From NCBI GenBank assembly GCA_038380435.1, contig JAWZYU010000018.1, forward strand, positions 54,399,751-54,463,750: a stretch of DNA of 64,000 nucleotides, read 5' to 3'. The translations under genes and the position numbers were made by a program. Source of the stretch: Ryuthela nishihirai (taxonomy: Eukaryota; Arthropoda; Arachnida; Araneae; Heptathelidae). Positions within the stretch are counted from its first letter, which is position 1. Every line of letters begins with the position of its first letter. The notes beneath the pieces are model-generated. The model was not told the DNA's origin. It searched no databases and was given only the letters and a program-made list of their open reading frames with translations. Shown in pieces: positions 52,415-62,975 of this stretch.

Positions 52415-52800
52415 GTTCGGTTGTTTTACCTCTGAGCGGCAACTTTTTGCACACCTTCCAAATGAGCTAAATTGCGCTAAATGACCAGGTCACAAGGACC
52501 ACGAAGACTCAGAGAAGATTAGAGGAAGGGAACATATTATAGCTTCTGGTATAATATGTCCCCTTTATTCTGGTCCTATTCTTTAACATGCACAGAGTAT
52601 AGTTCTCTGGCACAAAAGGCCACAGCTTAACGTCCCATTCCAAAGACGGCGGCCTTTCCGAGTCCATTAATGTGCCCTATTGACCGAGGGCAGGGTGAGG
52701 TTTTAGCGGTGATAAATCTCAACGCTGACACAGGAGGGACCCGAACCTGAGAATTGCAGATTACGAGCTTGGCGCGTTACCGGCTGAGATAACTGCCGTT
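52415..52800 (-). mobile_element. SINE-B copy, reverse, full length
   Basis: TTTTACCTCTGAGCGGCAAC, GGTCACAAGGACCACGAAGA, AAGACGGCGGCCTTTCCGAG, GATAAATCTCAACGCTGACA, and the head complement GATTACGAGCTTGGCGCGTT. It includes a small internal duplication (AACATATTATAG / ATAATATGT hairpin). Confidence 0.8.
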
Positions 52801-52959
52801 ATTGGATGATGAGGCATCCTGAGAAACAACAGCAAAGAATGGCAAAGAGAATAATAAAAGTGCCAAATTCAGTTTATGAGACAGAAGTATAAAGCGAAAT
52901 AAATGACAGATTTCTTACACATTTTGTAGAGATCATTCTAAGAAATGGCGCAATGACTT

Positions 52960-53230
52960 GGACGATGATAGAAAGGTCAGCATATATGTCATTTAGGATA
53001 AGAGAAGTTGAAATGGATTTCTGGAGAAGATGAATGAATAAAGAAGATGAATGGAAAATAACAGATGAGGAAAATAAAAGAAATGTGGGAACAGAGCAAG
53101 ATGTTGGAATGATTGTTTTAAAATAGCGACTGATATTATATGGGCTTATGAATGCTGGAAAAGGGATGAAGAAAGTATGGAAAGGAAATGGATAAGGATC
53201 TTTGGAGAAGAAGACCAAGGGAATCGTTCA
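52960..53230 (+). pseudogene. C-terminal end of a LINE ORF2 (remnant)
   Basis: In one frame EVEMDFWRR, then KITDEENKRNVGTEQDV and a decayed RLIxxGL...GKGMKKVWKGNG. It follows the pattern of LINE ORF2 C-termini in which a VEMDFWRR-like motif precedes an RLRWFGHV-like motif and a Gly/Arg-rich end. The stops are many. It may be the 3' end of the LINE type at 46951. The match is from memory of the family pattern. Confidence 0.4.
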
Positions 53231-53232
53231 CG

Positions 53233-53367
53233 TTGGGCGAGGAATATACTACGGGGGAGGGGGAGGATCGAAACACTATGGTCTGAAATATTGGAATCAT
53301 CATTCTCATTATAATAATGATTATTCCAGTATTTCAGACCATAGTATTTCGATACCCCCCGCCCAAT
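53233..53367. repeat. Inverted repeat, MITE-like
   Basis: CACTATGGTCTGAAATATTGGAAT and its inverse (ATTCCAGTATTTCAGACCATAGT) face each other across ~24 bases, and GTTGGGCG / CGCCCAATAT extend the arms outward. No duplication was identified. Confidence 0.6.
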
Positions 53368-53679
53368 ATGAAGGTTAAACTAGTAAAAAGAAAACTCTGG
53401 CACCATTAGCGTGAAGGGACTGTATTATTCATCCGTAATTCATATCTTGGGCAATATGGACAACGTTTGAAAATGTTAAATTGATGTCGGAATAATTGGA
53501 TAGATAGTATCATCCCTAAAAGAGACCCGAAATTGCATAAATAGATGTTAGATGGAGAGGGTATGACAAGATGGTGTGGAGGAGACAATGAGACAAAGAG
53601 GTCTTCAAGAGGAAGACTGGTTGAATTGAAAGAGGTGTAGAGAGATACTGCTAGATGCAACTCTTAAGAGTGCATTGAA
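53368..53679. other. Sequence without a clear gene
   Basis: Purine-rich, possibly further decayed LINE 3' sequence. Nothing firm. Confidence 0.3.
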
Positions 53680-53965
53680 TTATTGTACCTCTGAGCGGCA
53701 CTGTTTTGCGTACAATGGGGTAAATGCCAAGTCACAAGGTCCCCAAGGGTTCAGTGAAGGTTAGGATAAGGGATACATTGGACAGCTGCATAAGGAAAGA
53801 AATGGAAACCTCCCCATCACGGCCACCCGGAGGGCAGAATGGGAATTAGTGGAGACTAACCAATTTTCTCTGAGGTTCAACTCAGGCACAAATGGCTTTG
53901 AACTTGGAACTATAGATTATAAGCCTGGCGCGCTACCAACTGAGCCAACTCCCGTTCGAGGAATT
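53680..53965 (-). mobile_element. SINE-B copy, reverse, internal deletion
   Basis: GTACCTCTGAGCGGCACTGT, GGTTCAGTGAAGGTTAGG, ACGGCCACCCGGAGGGCAGA (deletion joining the middle) and the head complement TATAAGCCTGGCGCGCTACC AACTGAGCC. Confidence 0.75.
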
Positions 53966-54675
53966 ACGGTGGTTGAGCTTGTGTCTAGAACAGATATAAT
54001 TCTATTCAAATTAAAATTTATTTCAACCATTTCCTCTCTTGGAGCAATAATTTTGGCTTTTGCCACTCATTGGCGAGATAAAAAGTTGGAAATATTGCGT
54101 TTTACATTCTGCCTATGACACCCACTAAGCCTAAAAATCTCAGAGAGTTTTTTTAACCTAATGGTCCAGAGTTCGGTCGCAGTTTTTTTTAATTTGTACC
54201 AATATAATCTTATATGATTTGCTAGCGTTTGGAGACCTCTTAATGTATTGTAGGCCAGTTTTAACTGAAGTTTCTTGAGATCAGAGAGTAGGTTTCTGTA
54301 CATGTTTGACGTAAACGTTATTCTCTCAAAAAAGTGAATAATTCTTCTTAAATGGTAAGCTTTCAGGACCACCAAATTCAGTACACAGCTTCCGATGGCC
54401 ATAACTTTAAGCAACATAAAGGCCTAACCATAATTTTAAACAACATAAAGGCCTGACCCTCCCCCACACCCACCACCACCACCACAGACACACCCACACC
54501 AGAACATTTTTACTTCTCCGCTAAATAAACTTCCCCTGAAGAAGGGGGTATATGTTAATCATTGCTGCGGGTAACGAGTTATTCACGTGGTCATCTATTA
54601 TGAGTGTTTTATTGTAAATTATTTTATTTTATTGTAACTCTGTCAAGCTTTAGGCTAACGTGCATTATCACGGGC
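53966..54675. other. Sequence with an unassigned 116-codon frame
   Basis: A frame on the - strand (54417-54067) encodes a Leu/Lys/Arg-rich sequence (YRNLLSDLKKLQLKLAYN). I recognise no domain and cannot distinguish it from chance. A CACC-rich simple repeat lies at about 54460-54500. Confidence 0.3.
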
Positions 54676-54679
54676 GTTG

Positions 54680-55485
54680 CTTAGGGTTTGGTTGGGCTAA
54701 TCTTTTTTTTTTTTTCACAAAGTGTGCTGAATGAGAGCACAGAAACATCCCAAAGGCTCAGAAAAAGTTAGCAAAAGGGGGTCAGATGGTAGCTCCAGTC
54801 AAGACCATACAACAGGCTCTTAACTGTCTGTACTTAGTCTGTACATAGACACAGGAGAACAAGGAGCCAAACTTTATGTCTCATCAGACAGGCAGCACAT
54901 ATTCTACACTGCTGAAAGTGGAAATCGCAACACCGCAAAGGAAGTGATGATGTTGCGTGAGATGCACCGCACCGTTGCACTGTGCTAACATTGTGACTCA
55001 CAAGTGCGGCGATTGTTCGAAGGCTGAATCCGAGCTCTCGCATATCGATGATTTGCTCTTTTAGAAAGGCGTCAATTGCTCATAAGGGTCTCGCCGGCGT
55101 CTCCAAGTTATGTTCCGAACATTTTCGCAGCATGCACTCCAACCTCATTGTCGGTCTTAGTGCTATGATACGAGCTCGTGGGCGCCCAATATTTATCCAT
55201 GGCTCAAGATGTGTGTGACGTATCCATTCACTGAGGAACTTTGATCATTTGCATATTCTGATGGCCGATTGCCACCTGCGATTTACATATCTCTACTTAC
55301 TTTCGTGCTTGGTGTTGCTATTTCCACTTTGAGTAAGTTTGTAGATGCCCCCTTTTTTTCCCGAGGACAGGGTGGAGATTTAGCGGAGATAAATCTCAGA
55401 ACTGGCAAAAAAGTGAGACTCGAACCCGGGAACTACAGATTTCGAGCCTGATTAACTACCGACTGAACCAATCCCAGCCTACACG
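54680..55485 (-). mobile_element. SINE-B copy interrupted by a Tc1-type MITE
   Basis: Tail half at about 54680-54904 (AGTGTGCTGAATGAGAGC, CAGATGGTAGCTCCAGTCAA) and head half at 55344-55485 (GATGCCCCCTTTTTTTCCCG, GAGATAAATCTCAGAACTGG, CTCGAACCCGGGAACTAC). Confidence 0.65.
54905..55343. mobile_element. Non-autonomous Tc1-type element (439 bp)
   Basis: TA at both ends. The left end contains CTGAAAGTGGAAATCGCAAC and the right end, inverted, CTCAAAGTGGAAATAGCAAC, then ACC. Inside, on the - strand, a remnant helix-turn-helix (IIDMRELGFSLRTIAALVSH...STVQRC, about 55065-54975) shows derivation from a Tc1-like transposase gene by deletion. Confidence 0.75.
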
Positions 55486-55802
55486 TTGCTTAGAAGAAAC
55501 ACTATTGCAGACGCAATTATCCACAATAAAAAATTCTGCTAAACTCCAACTTTTTTTAAATCTTCAAGCTTGAATATCCATATTATATATTAGTCAAAAT
55601 ACGGCGATCCGAAATAAATTTCAGTAAAAGCACTGTTCAAAGATGCTAATTTATTTTACTAAGAAATAATGAAAAGAAGCACACTCTGTCTAATTTCGTT
55701 ATTTAATATTAAAATATTGGACCTATTAATAATTCGAATACAAATAAGTATATTGGTTATATTGCAAAACTTTGTGGGCATTGTATGGTATATAGTAAGC
55801 TA
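55486..55802. other. A+T-rich sequence without a recognised gene
   Basis: No repeat or coding pattern seen. It is the flank of the DD41D element. Confidence 0.4.
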
Positions 55803-55804
55803 TA

Positions 55805-57213
55805 CAGGGTGTCCCTGAATTCATGGCCCAAACGTGAGGGTATGGTAGTACACACCGAACCCATCAATATTCGTAGAATATGTGGCCGCAAGCGCAGCCT
55901 GGTGCCGGTAGAGGGGCACAGATGAGGCGGCACGGCTTAAAAGTGCTGGATCGGCCAAACCCCAGCATTCTCAGCGTCGACCGGACACGAGATGGAACAG
56001 TTTACGAACGCAGAGAAAGCCGATATGCTCCTGATGTATGGCGTAGCCGAGAGCAATGGTAGAGAGGTGCAAAGACTACCGTGAGCGATATCCTATGCAC
56101 CATGTGCCCGATCATAAAATGTTTGCGCGACTGCACCACCAGCTGTCTGAGGCAGGCACCTTCCACGTCAGTTGACGTGATGCCAGACCAGCACAGATGG
56201 TCAGAACGCCAGCTATGAGCGAGGACATCTTGCATATGGTGACAGATTACCCAGGTACAAGCACGCGATCCGCCGCCCGGAGCCTAGGTGTGCATCGGAA
56301 CTGTGTCTGGCGAGTACTGCAGGAAGAAGGGATACAACCCTATCACTTGCAGTGAGTGCAGGCATTGACAGCTGTTGATTATCTCCTGCGCATGGATTTC
56401 GCCCAGTGGTTCCTGCAGCAAAGTGCCGCACATCCCGATTTCCCCGCGCATGTGCTCTTTACGGATGAATCAACATTCTCACGTGAAGGCGTAATGAATG
56501 TCCATAATGCGCATTTGTGGGCGGCTCAGAACCCCCATGGTACATGTCCAAATTCGAACCAGCAACGGTTCGCCGTCAATGTCTGGGTGGGGATTGTGCA
56601 TGACCACTTAATTGGGCCCTACCTACTGCCTCGGTGGGCCAACGTACTGTATTTTTCTGCAACAGGTTTTGCCGCAATTGCTTCAGAATGTTCCAGCCGC
56701 AATTCGCGCCCGTATGTGGTTCCAGTACGATGGGGCACCCGCCCATTTCATCATGGACGTGCGTCAGCATCTTCATACCACATTTGGGAACCGATGGAGT
56801 GGGCGCGGGGGTCCCATCCCGTGCCCCCCCAGATCACCCGATCTTTCTTGTATCGATTTCTTTCTGTGGGGACATTTGAAGAGTGTCGTGTACGAGACAC
56901 TCATGCAGTCAGTGGAGGATCTGGTAGCCTGATTGTCCGTCGCAGTCGCCGATGTGCGCGACAAGGCCGGTGTTTACGAGCAGGTATGGAGCAGGTATGC
57001 TCCGCAGTTTTGCAGTCTGTATCAACGTTTGGGCGGATGTTTGAGCATTTGTTGTAATGATCTCCAATAAATGTCACTCTGCAAACCTCTGTGTCTGTCT
57101 TTCATTTCCGACTCCTCACTGCGTTTGCGGCCGCATATTCTAGGACGAATATTGGTGGGTTTGGTGTGTACTACCATCCCCTCACGTTTGGGCCATGAAT
57201 TCAGGGAACCCTG
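55805..57213 (+). mobile_element. Tc1/mariner element, DD41D type, near complete
   Basis: 1409 bp, flanked by TA (55803-55804 and 57214-57215). The ends CAGGGTGTCCCTGAATTCAT and, inverted, CAGGGTTCCCTGAATTCATG stay alignable for about 75-80 bp (through GGCCCAAACGTGAGG and TAGTACACACC), which is long for this superfamily. It contains one transposase frame with few lesions. Confidence 0.88.
55992..57057 (+). pseudogene. DD41D Tc1/mariner transposase, lightly damaged
   Basis: The ATG at 55992 (MEQFTNAEKADMLLMYGVAE, first HTH) is followed by ESNGREVQR and, near 56250, TSTRSAARSLGVHRNCVWRVLQEEG (second HTH). The catalytic core has LFTDESTFSREG (first recognisable Asp of the core, about 56460), QYDGAPAHF (about 56725) and SPDLSCIDFFLWGHLKS (about 56840). 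Exactly 41 residues separate the last two Asp, so it is DD41D and not DD34D/E. A stop near 56172, one at 56353, a frameshift at about 56640-56680 and a stop near 56930 break it. The C-terminal YAPQFCSLYQRLGG motif is intact. The enzyme would bind the long inverted ends and move the element at TA. Confidence 0.8.
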
Positions 57214-57316
57214 TATAGTAAGCTTATTCCATCTAGAATATAAAAAGTCACAATCTGTTAAAATAAGCATATTTCAAGATATATACTGGCTATATCTGGT
57301 TTCAGAAAAAAATAAA

Positions 57317-57532
57317 TAAAGGGGGGAGTGATGCAGTAGAGATGGAAAAACGTAAATTGGGAGGGGGGGAGAAGGAATGCAATAAAGACGGGAAAACTTA
57401 AGTGAGGATGGACAAGAGACTGAATTTCCATTGCAATATAACCTTTTCCTTCTCTTTCAGAGGTTTTAAAAATGTTCTGAAAAAAAATGAGTGAAATAAG
57501 AAAAAATAATAATTCATATTTTTTTCCATCAC
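57317..57532 (+). repeat. Family D repeat, diverged copy
   Basis: GGGGGGAGTGATGCAG, AAAGACGGGAAAACTTAAG and CAAGAGACTGAATTTCCATT align to the next copy. It is placed head to tail with it. Confidence 0.5.
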
Positions 57533-57533
57533 T

Positions 57534-57768
57534 CCTGGATCTAGAAAGCAATTAGGGGGGTAGGGTGGAAGAAACTCAATCGAGACGGGGAAATGTAGAG
57601 CAGGGGAGCAAGAGACTGGATTTCCCCCTCCGTTTTAGAGAACTTTAAAATATGTCTTGACAAATGGATGAAAAATTCATGTTTAATAAATTTTGCCTCA
57701 ATTACCTTTACTAGCATTCTGAAAGGTGGTGGTGGGGGGGAAAGACTTTGATGCCCTAGATCCCGCAC
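57534..57768 (+). repeat. Family D repeat, full length
   Basis: Starts TGGATCTAGAAAGC, with AGAGACTGGATTTCCCCCTC, TTGCCTCAATTACCTTTACT and AGCATTCTGAAAGGTGG inside, and ends CCCTAGATCC. The ends GGATCTAG and CTAGATCC are inverted copies of each other. A further partial copy follows to about 57860. Confidence 0.6.
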
Positions 57769-57860
57769 TGTCCTCTATTATCCTCTTATCCACATTAGCA
57801 TTCTTAAGGCGGGGTTGGGGGGTGCATTGCCCCTTTTGCCCTCACTAATAACTTAATACA

Positions 57861-59060
57861 GGCTGCACTGATTAATTTTATTTTTGCCCTCACTAATAAC
57901 TTTTCATTCAAGTACTCCTACGTTTCATTCAAGTACTCCTACAAAATGCCCAAACAAATGCGCAAATAATACTGATTGCCTTGATTACATTCTTAGAAAT
58001 AGTATAAAGTGTACGAAATAAAAACACCTCATTAACTATACCGGAAAGGAAACTGTACCAAATATTGCACAGTATAAAGTTGGTACCAAAAATTATATTT
58101 GATAACTATATAGAACACTAGTCTAGATTTGATAACTATATAGAACACTAGGGTCAGTTCTGCAAACTACATTTCAATTCATTCAGTAAAAGAAATGATA
58201 AAAGACCAACAAGTACCAAACTAGCATGTAGTAAAAAAAGCAAACAGGGATTGGCAGAGCAAGCCAATAGTCATAAATTCAAAGCAATGCTGTAAAAAAA
58301 GACAGATGTTTGAAAGTGGAAAGGTTGCACTCATATATTTCGATGATATCTGTTTTTCCTTGCGATATAATTCTATCGAAAGAGAGATTTTTTCCCACTC
58401 GCATTTTCAACGACTGATGTTACTTTTGCTGAAAGGGAAATTAGCCCTCTTCGAACACTGCAGCTGTGGCGTATGGCTATAGCTACATCTTTTCCTTTTC
58501 TGCCGATAGCTTCTCGTCGTCCTGGAGGGAAAGGAAAAAAATAAAGAGAAGCGGCAAAGCTGGGTTATGAAACAACCACCTGGTGCCGTTCCGCGGCGAA
58601 AAGTCATTCGAACTTTTCGCAGAACATGCGTCGTAAAAGAAACACGGTAAAAATACAATCCTCTGAAATATATAGCATATGCTGCGTTCCCTAATAAAAA
58701 TTAAAGAATGCTATATAATTGTAAAGATTCGCATTAAGCAAAGAACTCGACAGAAAATTTAAATATAGTATTTGAATTATTCCAAATGATTTGGAATAAA
58801 TATGCTCGTGTGCTGAATAAAATAAGGGGGAATTTCCTGAATATTGTTATGTATGTCTTAGAAAATAAAATTTGCTTATTGAAGTTAATGACGATTACAA
58901 GTTGTCTCAAGAAACTTGCCAATAAAGTTTTTTATTATCAATTATTGATGTAACAATAAATGTTGCTTAAAATAACGAGAGAAAAGAATAGGAAAGTGTT
59001 GTTTTTATAGCGCTTCGATAAAAAATTAAAACAATCATGTATATATATATTTATAGAAAC
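57861..59060. other. Sequence without a recognised gene
   Basis: Short duplications at 57886-57945 (TTCATTCAAGTACTCCTAC twice) and 58097-58151 (ATTTGATAACTATATAGAAC twice, 30-bp period). A G+C-richer stretch at about 58430-58640 has an 83-codon frame on the - strand that I cannot assign; it could be a promoter-proximal region of a host gene. Confidence 0.35.
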
Positions 59061-59069
59061 AAAATATCA

Positions 59070-59406
59070 GAGTTGGATTATTTTTACCTCTGAGCGACAC
59101 TTTTTTTGCACACAATGAGCTAAAAAATGGCCAGGTCACAAGGACCCCGAAAGCTCAGAGAAGGTTGGGGGAGGAGATCCACTGGAGCAGCTGTTGGAAT
59201 ACGAATGGTAACTTACCGTTAAGGCCATCCAGCGTGTTCTTTAATGTAGCCAGGGAATGGCTCTCCTGCATACGGGTCACTGCTTAACGTCCGACTGACG
59301 GCTGCCTTTCCATGCCCATGGTGTCCACTACTGAGCGTAGGCAAGGTGGGGAGTTTGGTGGAGATAAATCTCAACACTGACCCACCTGGGACTAGAACCT
59401 GGGAAA
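59070..59406 (-). mobile_element. SINE-B copy, reverse, head truncated
   Basis: TTTTTACCTCTGAGCGACAC, GGAGGAGATCCACTGGAGCA, CATCCAGCGTGTTCTTTAAT, GAGATAAATCTCAACACTGA; ends at the B-box complement TAGAACCTGGGAAAG, so the A-box part is missing. Confidence 0.78.
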
Positions 59407-59619
59407 GTTAGAAATGTATGTTTTCGTTTTTAAGTAGAAAAATTTTTCTGCTGCTCTTTAAGAATAGTTTTCCCTTGCTATTGGTTTTTCTCTATGTTTA
59501 GATTGGCTATCTGTATTTTATAGCAACTTTGTTTATCTGTAGCGGTCTTTCTTTTTACCTATCTTCCTATTGCTTTTGGTTTTGACATTTGTCGGTTTGT
59601 GGATTTCACAAAATGTTGC

Positions 59620-60200
59620 CCACCTTATCTTTCGAACGCGATGGAAAAAACTTAATAATTTATGTGCCAAATGAAAGCTTGTGACACGGGGAGTGTCACA
59701 GGCTATAAAAATGTTTACCCCCCGTGCTCTCTTCTCCTCTAAAAAAGGGAAATATGAAAACTATTCTTAAGCTATATCTCTAGAAGGCGAAGGCCGAAAG
59801 TAATATGCTTCGAATGAAAGCTTCTGACGCGTGGAATGTCGTAGTCTACGAAAAACTGACCCCCCATGGTTTCTTCCCCCCCTAAAAAGGGGGATAATAT
59901 GAAAATGATTGTTCCTCTATATCTCCCGAACGCGACTGCGGAAAGTAATGAGCTATGTGTCGAATGAGAGCTTGTGATACGGGGAGTGTCTTAGGCTAAA
60001 TAAATAATGACCCCCCATGCTCTATTCTCCCTAAAAAATGGGAAATCTGAAAGTCGTTCTACTATATTATCGGAAGTTAGAGTTAGGTGTGAAATGAAAG
60101 GTCGTACAATGACTGTCGTAAACCATTTCGAATTTCGTCCCTCCTTACTCCCCCCTGATAAACGTTGGGTGGTGAACTTTCGCGGGGGTCGACATTAATA
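59620..60200. repeat. Tandem repeat, ~146-bp unit, about four copies
   Basis: Anchors TATCTTTCGAACGCGATGG (59627), TATATCTCTAGAAGGCGAAG (59772), TATATCTCCCGAACGCGACT (59921) and a weaker one near 60063. Each unit also has CGAATGAAAGCTTGTGACAC, GGGGAGTGTC and GACCCCCCATG in order. Units are diverged by an estimated 15-25%. Confidence 0.75.
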
Positions 60201-60350
60201 AGTCGTATCTCAAATTCTAGCTTGTGACGGCTACCTCAAACCTGAATCCAAAAGGGCGGTAACTGTGCTCTATGTTTATAAGTCATATATCAAATGAAAG
60301 TTTTTGAAGGTAGGTGATTTTGGTGACAACAGAAAAAATAATTAAAAATA

Positions 60351-60603
60351 TTAAAAAAATCCCTATCTTCCTATAGGGCCCTGAAAAAAATAAAGCTAAA
60401 GACTATCGATGGTGCAATCGGTCACTGAGTTCGTATTCGCCTTAAAGGAATATAGGGCGCCAATTTAGCAACTCGAGAAGATTGCTGGGCTCTATCTTCC
60501 TTTGAAGTGAATACGAACTCAGTGACTGATTACAACCATCGATATGCTCTAGCTTTATTTTCTAGTTTTTTAGGGCCGTATAAGAAGATAAGTATTTTTT
60601 TAA
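60351..60603. repeat. Inverted-repeat MITE, ~105-bp arms
   Basis: The left arm (TTAAAAAAATCCCTATCTTC ... CGATGGT, CAGTGAGTTCG-type core GTCACTGAGTTCGTATTC) and the inverted right arm match over nearly their whole length, leaving a ~35-base loop. No coding capacity. Confidence 0.75.
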
Positions 60604-60704
60604 TTTTAATTTACGTTTTTTTTTTAATCTCTTTATAATATGTACGATATGAGAGTATAAGATTTATATACGTTAAGCAACTTTGAAATATGTTGCGAGC
60701 AAGG

Positions 60705-60915
60705 TCGAATCTAGGAGAGGGGCAAGGGGACCATGCCCCCTTTCAGAATACTAGTAATGGTAAAAGAGGCAGAAATTGATTAAACGTATTTTATATTTAT
60801 GTATTTTTCAATAATTTTTTTTAAAGATTCGTGAAAAGGAGGGGGAAATATTATAATGCATAGGAAATCCAATTCTCTTGCCCCCCCCCCCCCGATTTTT
60901 TTTCTAGATCCGGGT
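60705..60915 (-). repeat. Family D repeat, reverse
   Basis: On the - strand it starts GGATCTAGAAAAAAAATCGG, contains a 14-base G run, GCCTCTTTTACCATTACTAG, TATTCTGAAAGGGGGCATGG and ends CTCCTAGATTCG. Confidence 0.6.
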
Positions 60916-62645
60916 CTATTTGTAAGAAATTCATAATTCTTCGATCTACACTCCAGTATTGATTCATCATTTTCATCATTTTCCATTATCTTTTTCGTTT
61001 TCTGATGGTTTCGCATATATCTATCTAAATCCGACAAATGTAGGATAATTTACATTCTGCGCTTTTCTGCAAGCAATTACAACATGACAAACAGTTTAAT
61101 TCCAAACAAAGATTTTTAACAACAATATAAATATACAATCTTTTAACGTTTACAAAAATAGACTGATTCTTAATTTTTCTACCAGTTCTAAAATTCTGAA
61201 ATATCATTGTTCTCCTTTATAGGACCTTATACTCTTTGAAAGACGTATTTGAGAACAGAATGCATATTGGATGTATATTTATTTTATTTTTAGATGATTA
61301 ATGACTGAAGCATTTTCTCATTTGAAATGTAAACATATTGATTTTGCCTTTGCAGTTTTCCTCTGCAATATTCTGTAGTACGTTTGCATATGTTTAAATA
61401 ACAGTTGGAAGCGAATATTTCAACATTTCTCGCATGCCATCCAAAATGTAATCTGCTCTACATAATTGATTGCTGCTATAATATCCATTATGCATAAAGC
61501 AGAAATTTTTGATATCGCGTCAAATTCATGGCAAAACAAAAACTTATAATGAAAAAGAATTTAGCACCGTTAATAACCAAATTTAATAATAATAATAATA
61601 ATAGAATAAGGCATTTCAGTTTCAGAAGTAATTAGTTTCATAACGTAACCTTAACTGGAACTTTCCAATGATGTTTGAATTCATATGCATCAGTAAATAT
61701 GAAGATGTGTTTTGAAAAGTTTAGAAGTTCTAAATGTCTTTAGCATTTTAATTGCTTCAATTTTAGCAAATGCCATTTTTTTCTGTATTGTTTGAATAAC
61801 TTATTTATCTGGGGGTATTAGAGCTACAGAATTAGGCTGAAAGGCAGAAAATGCCGAACTACCTGGGAGATAATGCCCACGAAATTCCTGTTCGTAAGAA
61901 AAAAGAAAATTTCTAGGAAAAAAGAAAAAGCTCGAAAATTTGGTTTTTGAACAGCACATAAATCTCTATTCCTGTTCATTCCATTTTGGAAAATGGATTT
62001 ACATCGTGAGACATTTGAGTCATTTAAGAGCTTATCAATATTAGAGAAATTAAAGAAAAGAAAAAAATTATCGTTAGTTTGATAATTAGAAAAATGTAGA
62101 TATATACTGCGAAAAAAACCATACATATTTATTCTCGCTACTCTGTTCGGAGTGCAATTAGTTCAAATTAATTACATAAAGAAAGAAAAAGGATATGACG
62201 CATAGAACAAACTTTAATTAAATTTGTAATTTAAATAACTATAGCCCGAAGATAAGCAAGAGTTAATGTGTTCTCAGAGGCACTTCATTCTGTCTTAAAC
62301 CTTTGAGAAGAAAATGAATGAAAATAAAAAAGGCATACGCCAGCCCTATTTCGAAAACAGGCGTAATAAAAATGCTAATCTATTTTTCATGAATTATAAG
62401 TCCTAAAGCTTGTCGTCCTCATGCCTGTTACTTTCACCAGATAAACCCCATGTTTCAAAGTAAGCGTTTTCTTCTCTCGCCTTATAGATATAACGATATT
62501 TATTTCTTTTGTGCGTGAGTCAAGATCCCCATCTTGTTTATAGCGAGTTTACAGTGTGGCATTTTCCCGAGAAGCGTGAAAAATCTTGAGAGTTCCGCTA
62601 AAAAGGTTAAAAAGTTACTGAGCTCTGGCGCTTTTTCTGAAGTAA
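60916..62645. other. About 1.7 kb without a recognised gene
   Basis: A+T-rich. Contains an (AAT)n microsatellite at about 61586-61605. Open frames are short and without domains. Confidence 0.4.
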
Positions 62646-62648
62646 GTG

Positions 62649-62975
62649 TTTTAACGTGTATAAGGAACCCTCGTGTATAAAGAACTCCCTGATTTTTCGT
62701 CAAAGATATTTTTATTATAAGATATAAAAAAAAAAAATTTTTTTATTCATCATTGGCGGTCTCTTCATGCGCGCGCCGTTGCTTGACGAACGCGTGCACT
62801 TCTCCTCCAATAGGACGTCGCGACCCGTTGGGTGTCGGCCTGAGGCTTGCGGTGTTGCAAGTTTTGAAGATTTGAGTTTCGAGGAATTGAGTAATTTGTT
62901 AATATCTATAATACTATCCATGTAAAAGAAATCCTCCTATTTTTGGCAAAAAGTGGTTCCTTATACACGTTAAAA
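62649..62975. repeat. MITE-like element, 21-bp inverted ends, G+C-rich core
   Basis: TTTTAACGTGTATAAGGAACC starts it and its exact reverse complement ends it (62955-62975). The 327-bp element has a CpG-rich middle (GCGCGCGCCG, AACGCGTGCAC) that stands out from the flanks. A second CGTGTATAAAGAACTCC lies just inside the left end. No clear flanking duplication. Confidence 0.65.

Noticed and set aside
54067..54417. 116-codon frame on the - strand as a receptor-like or membrane protein
   Set aside because: Leu-rich but with scattered Lys/Arg and no clear membrane segments or motif. In A+T-rich sequence this length is not convincing.
57022..57551. Open frames at 57071-57319 (+) and 57022-57551 (-)
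   Set aside because: They overlap the DD41D inverted end and family D repeats and have no coding features.
60885..60900. C-run as an assembly error
   Set aside because: Similar homopolymer runs recur in other family D copies (57366, 57738, 63411), so it is more likely a property of the repeat.
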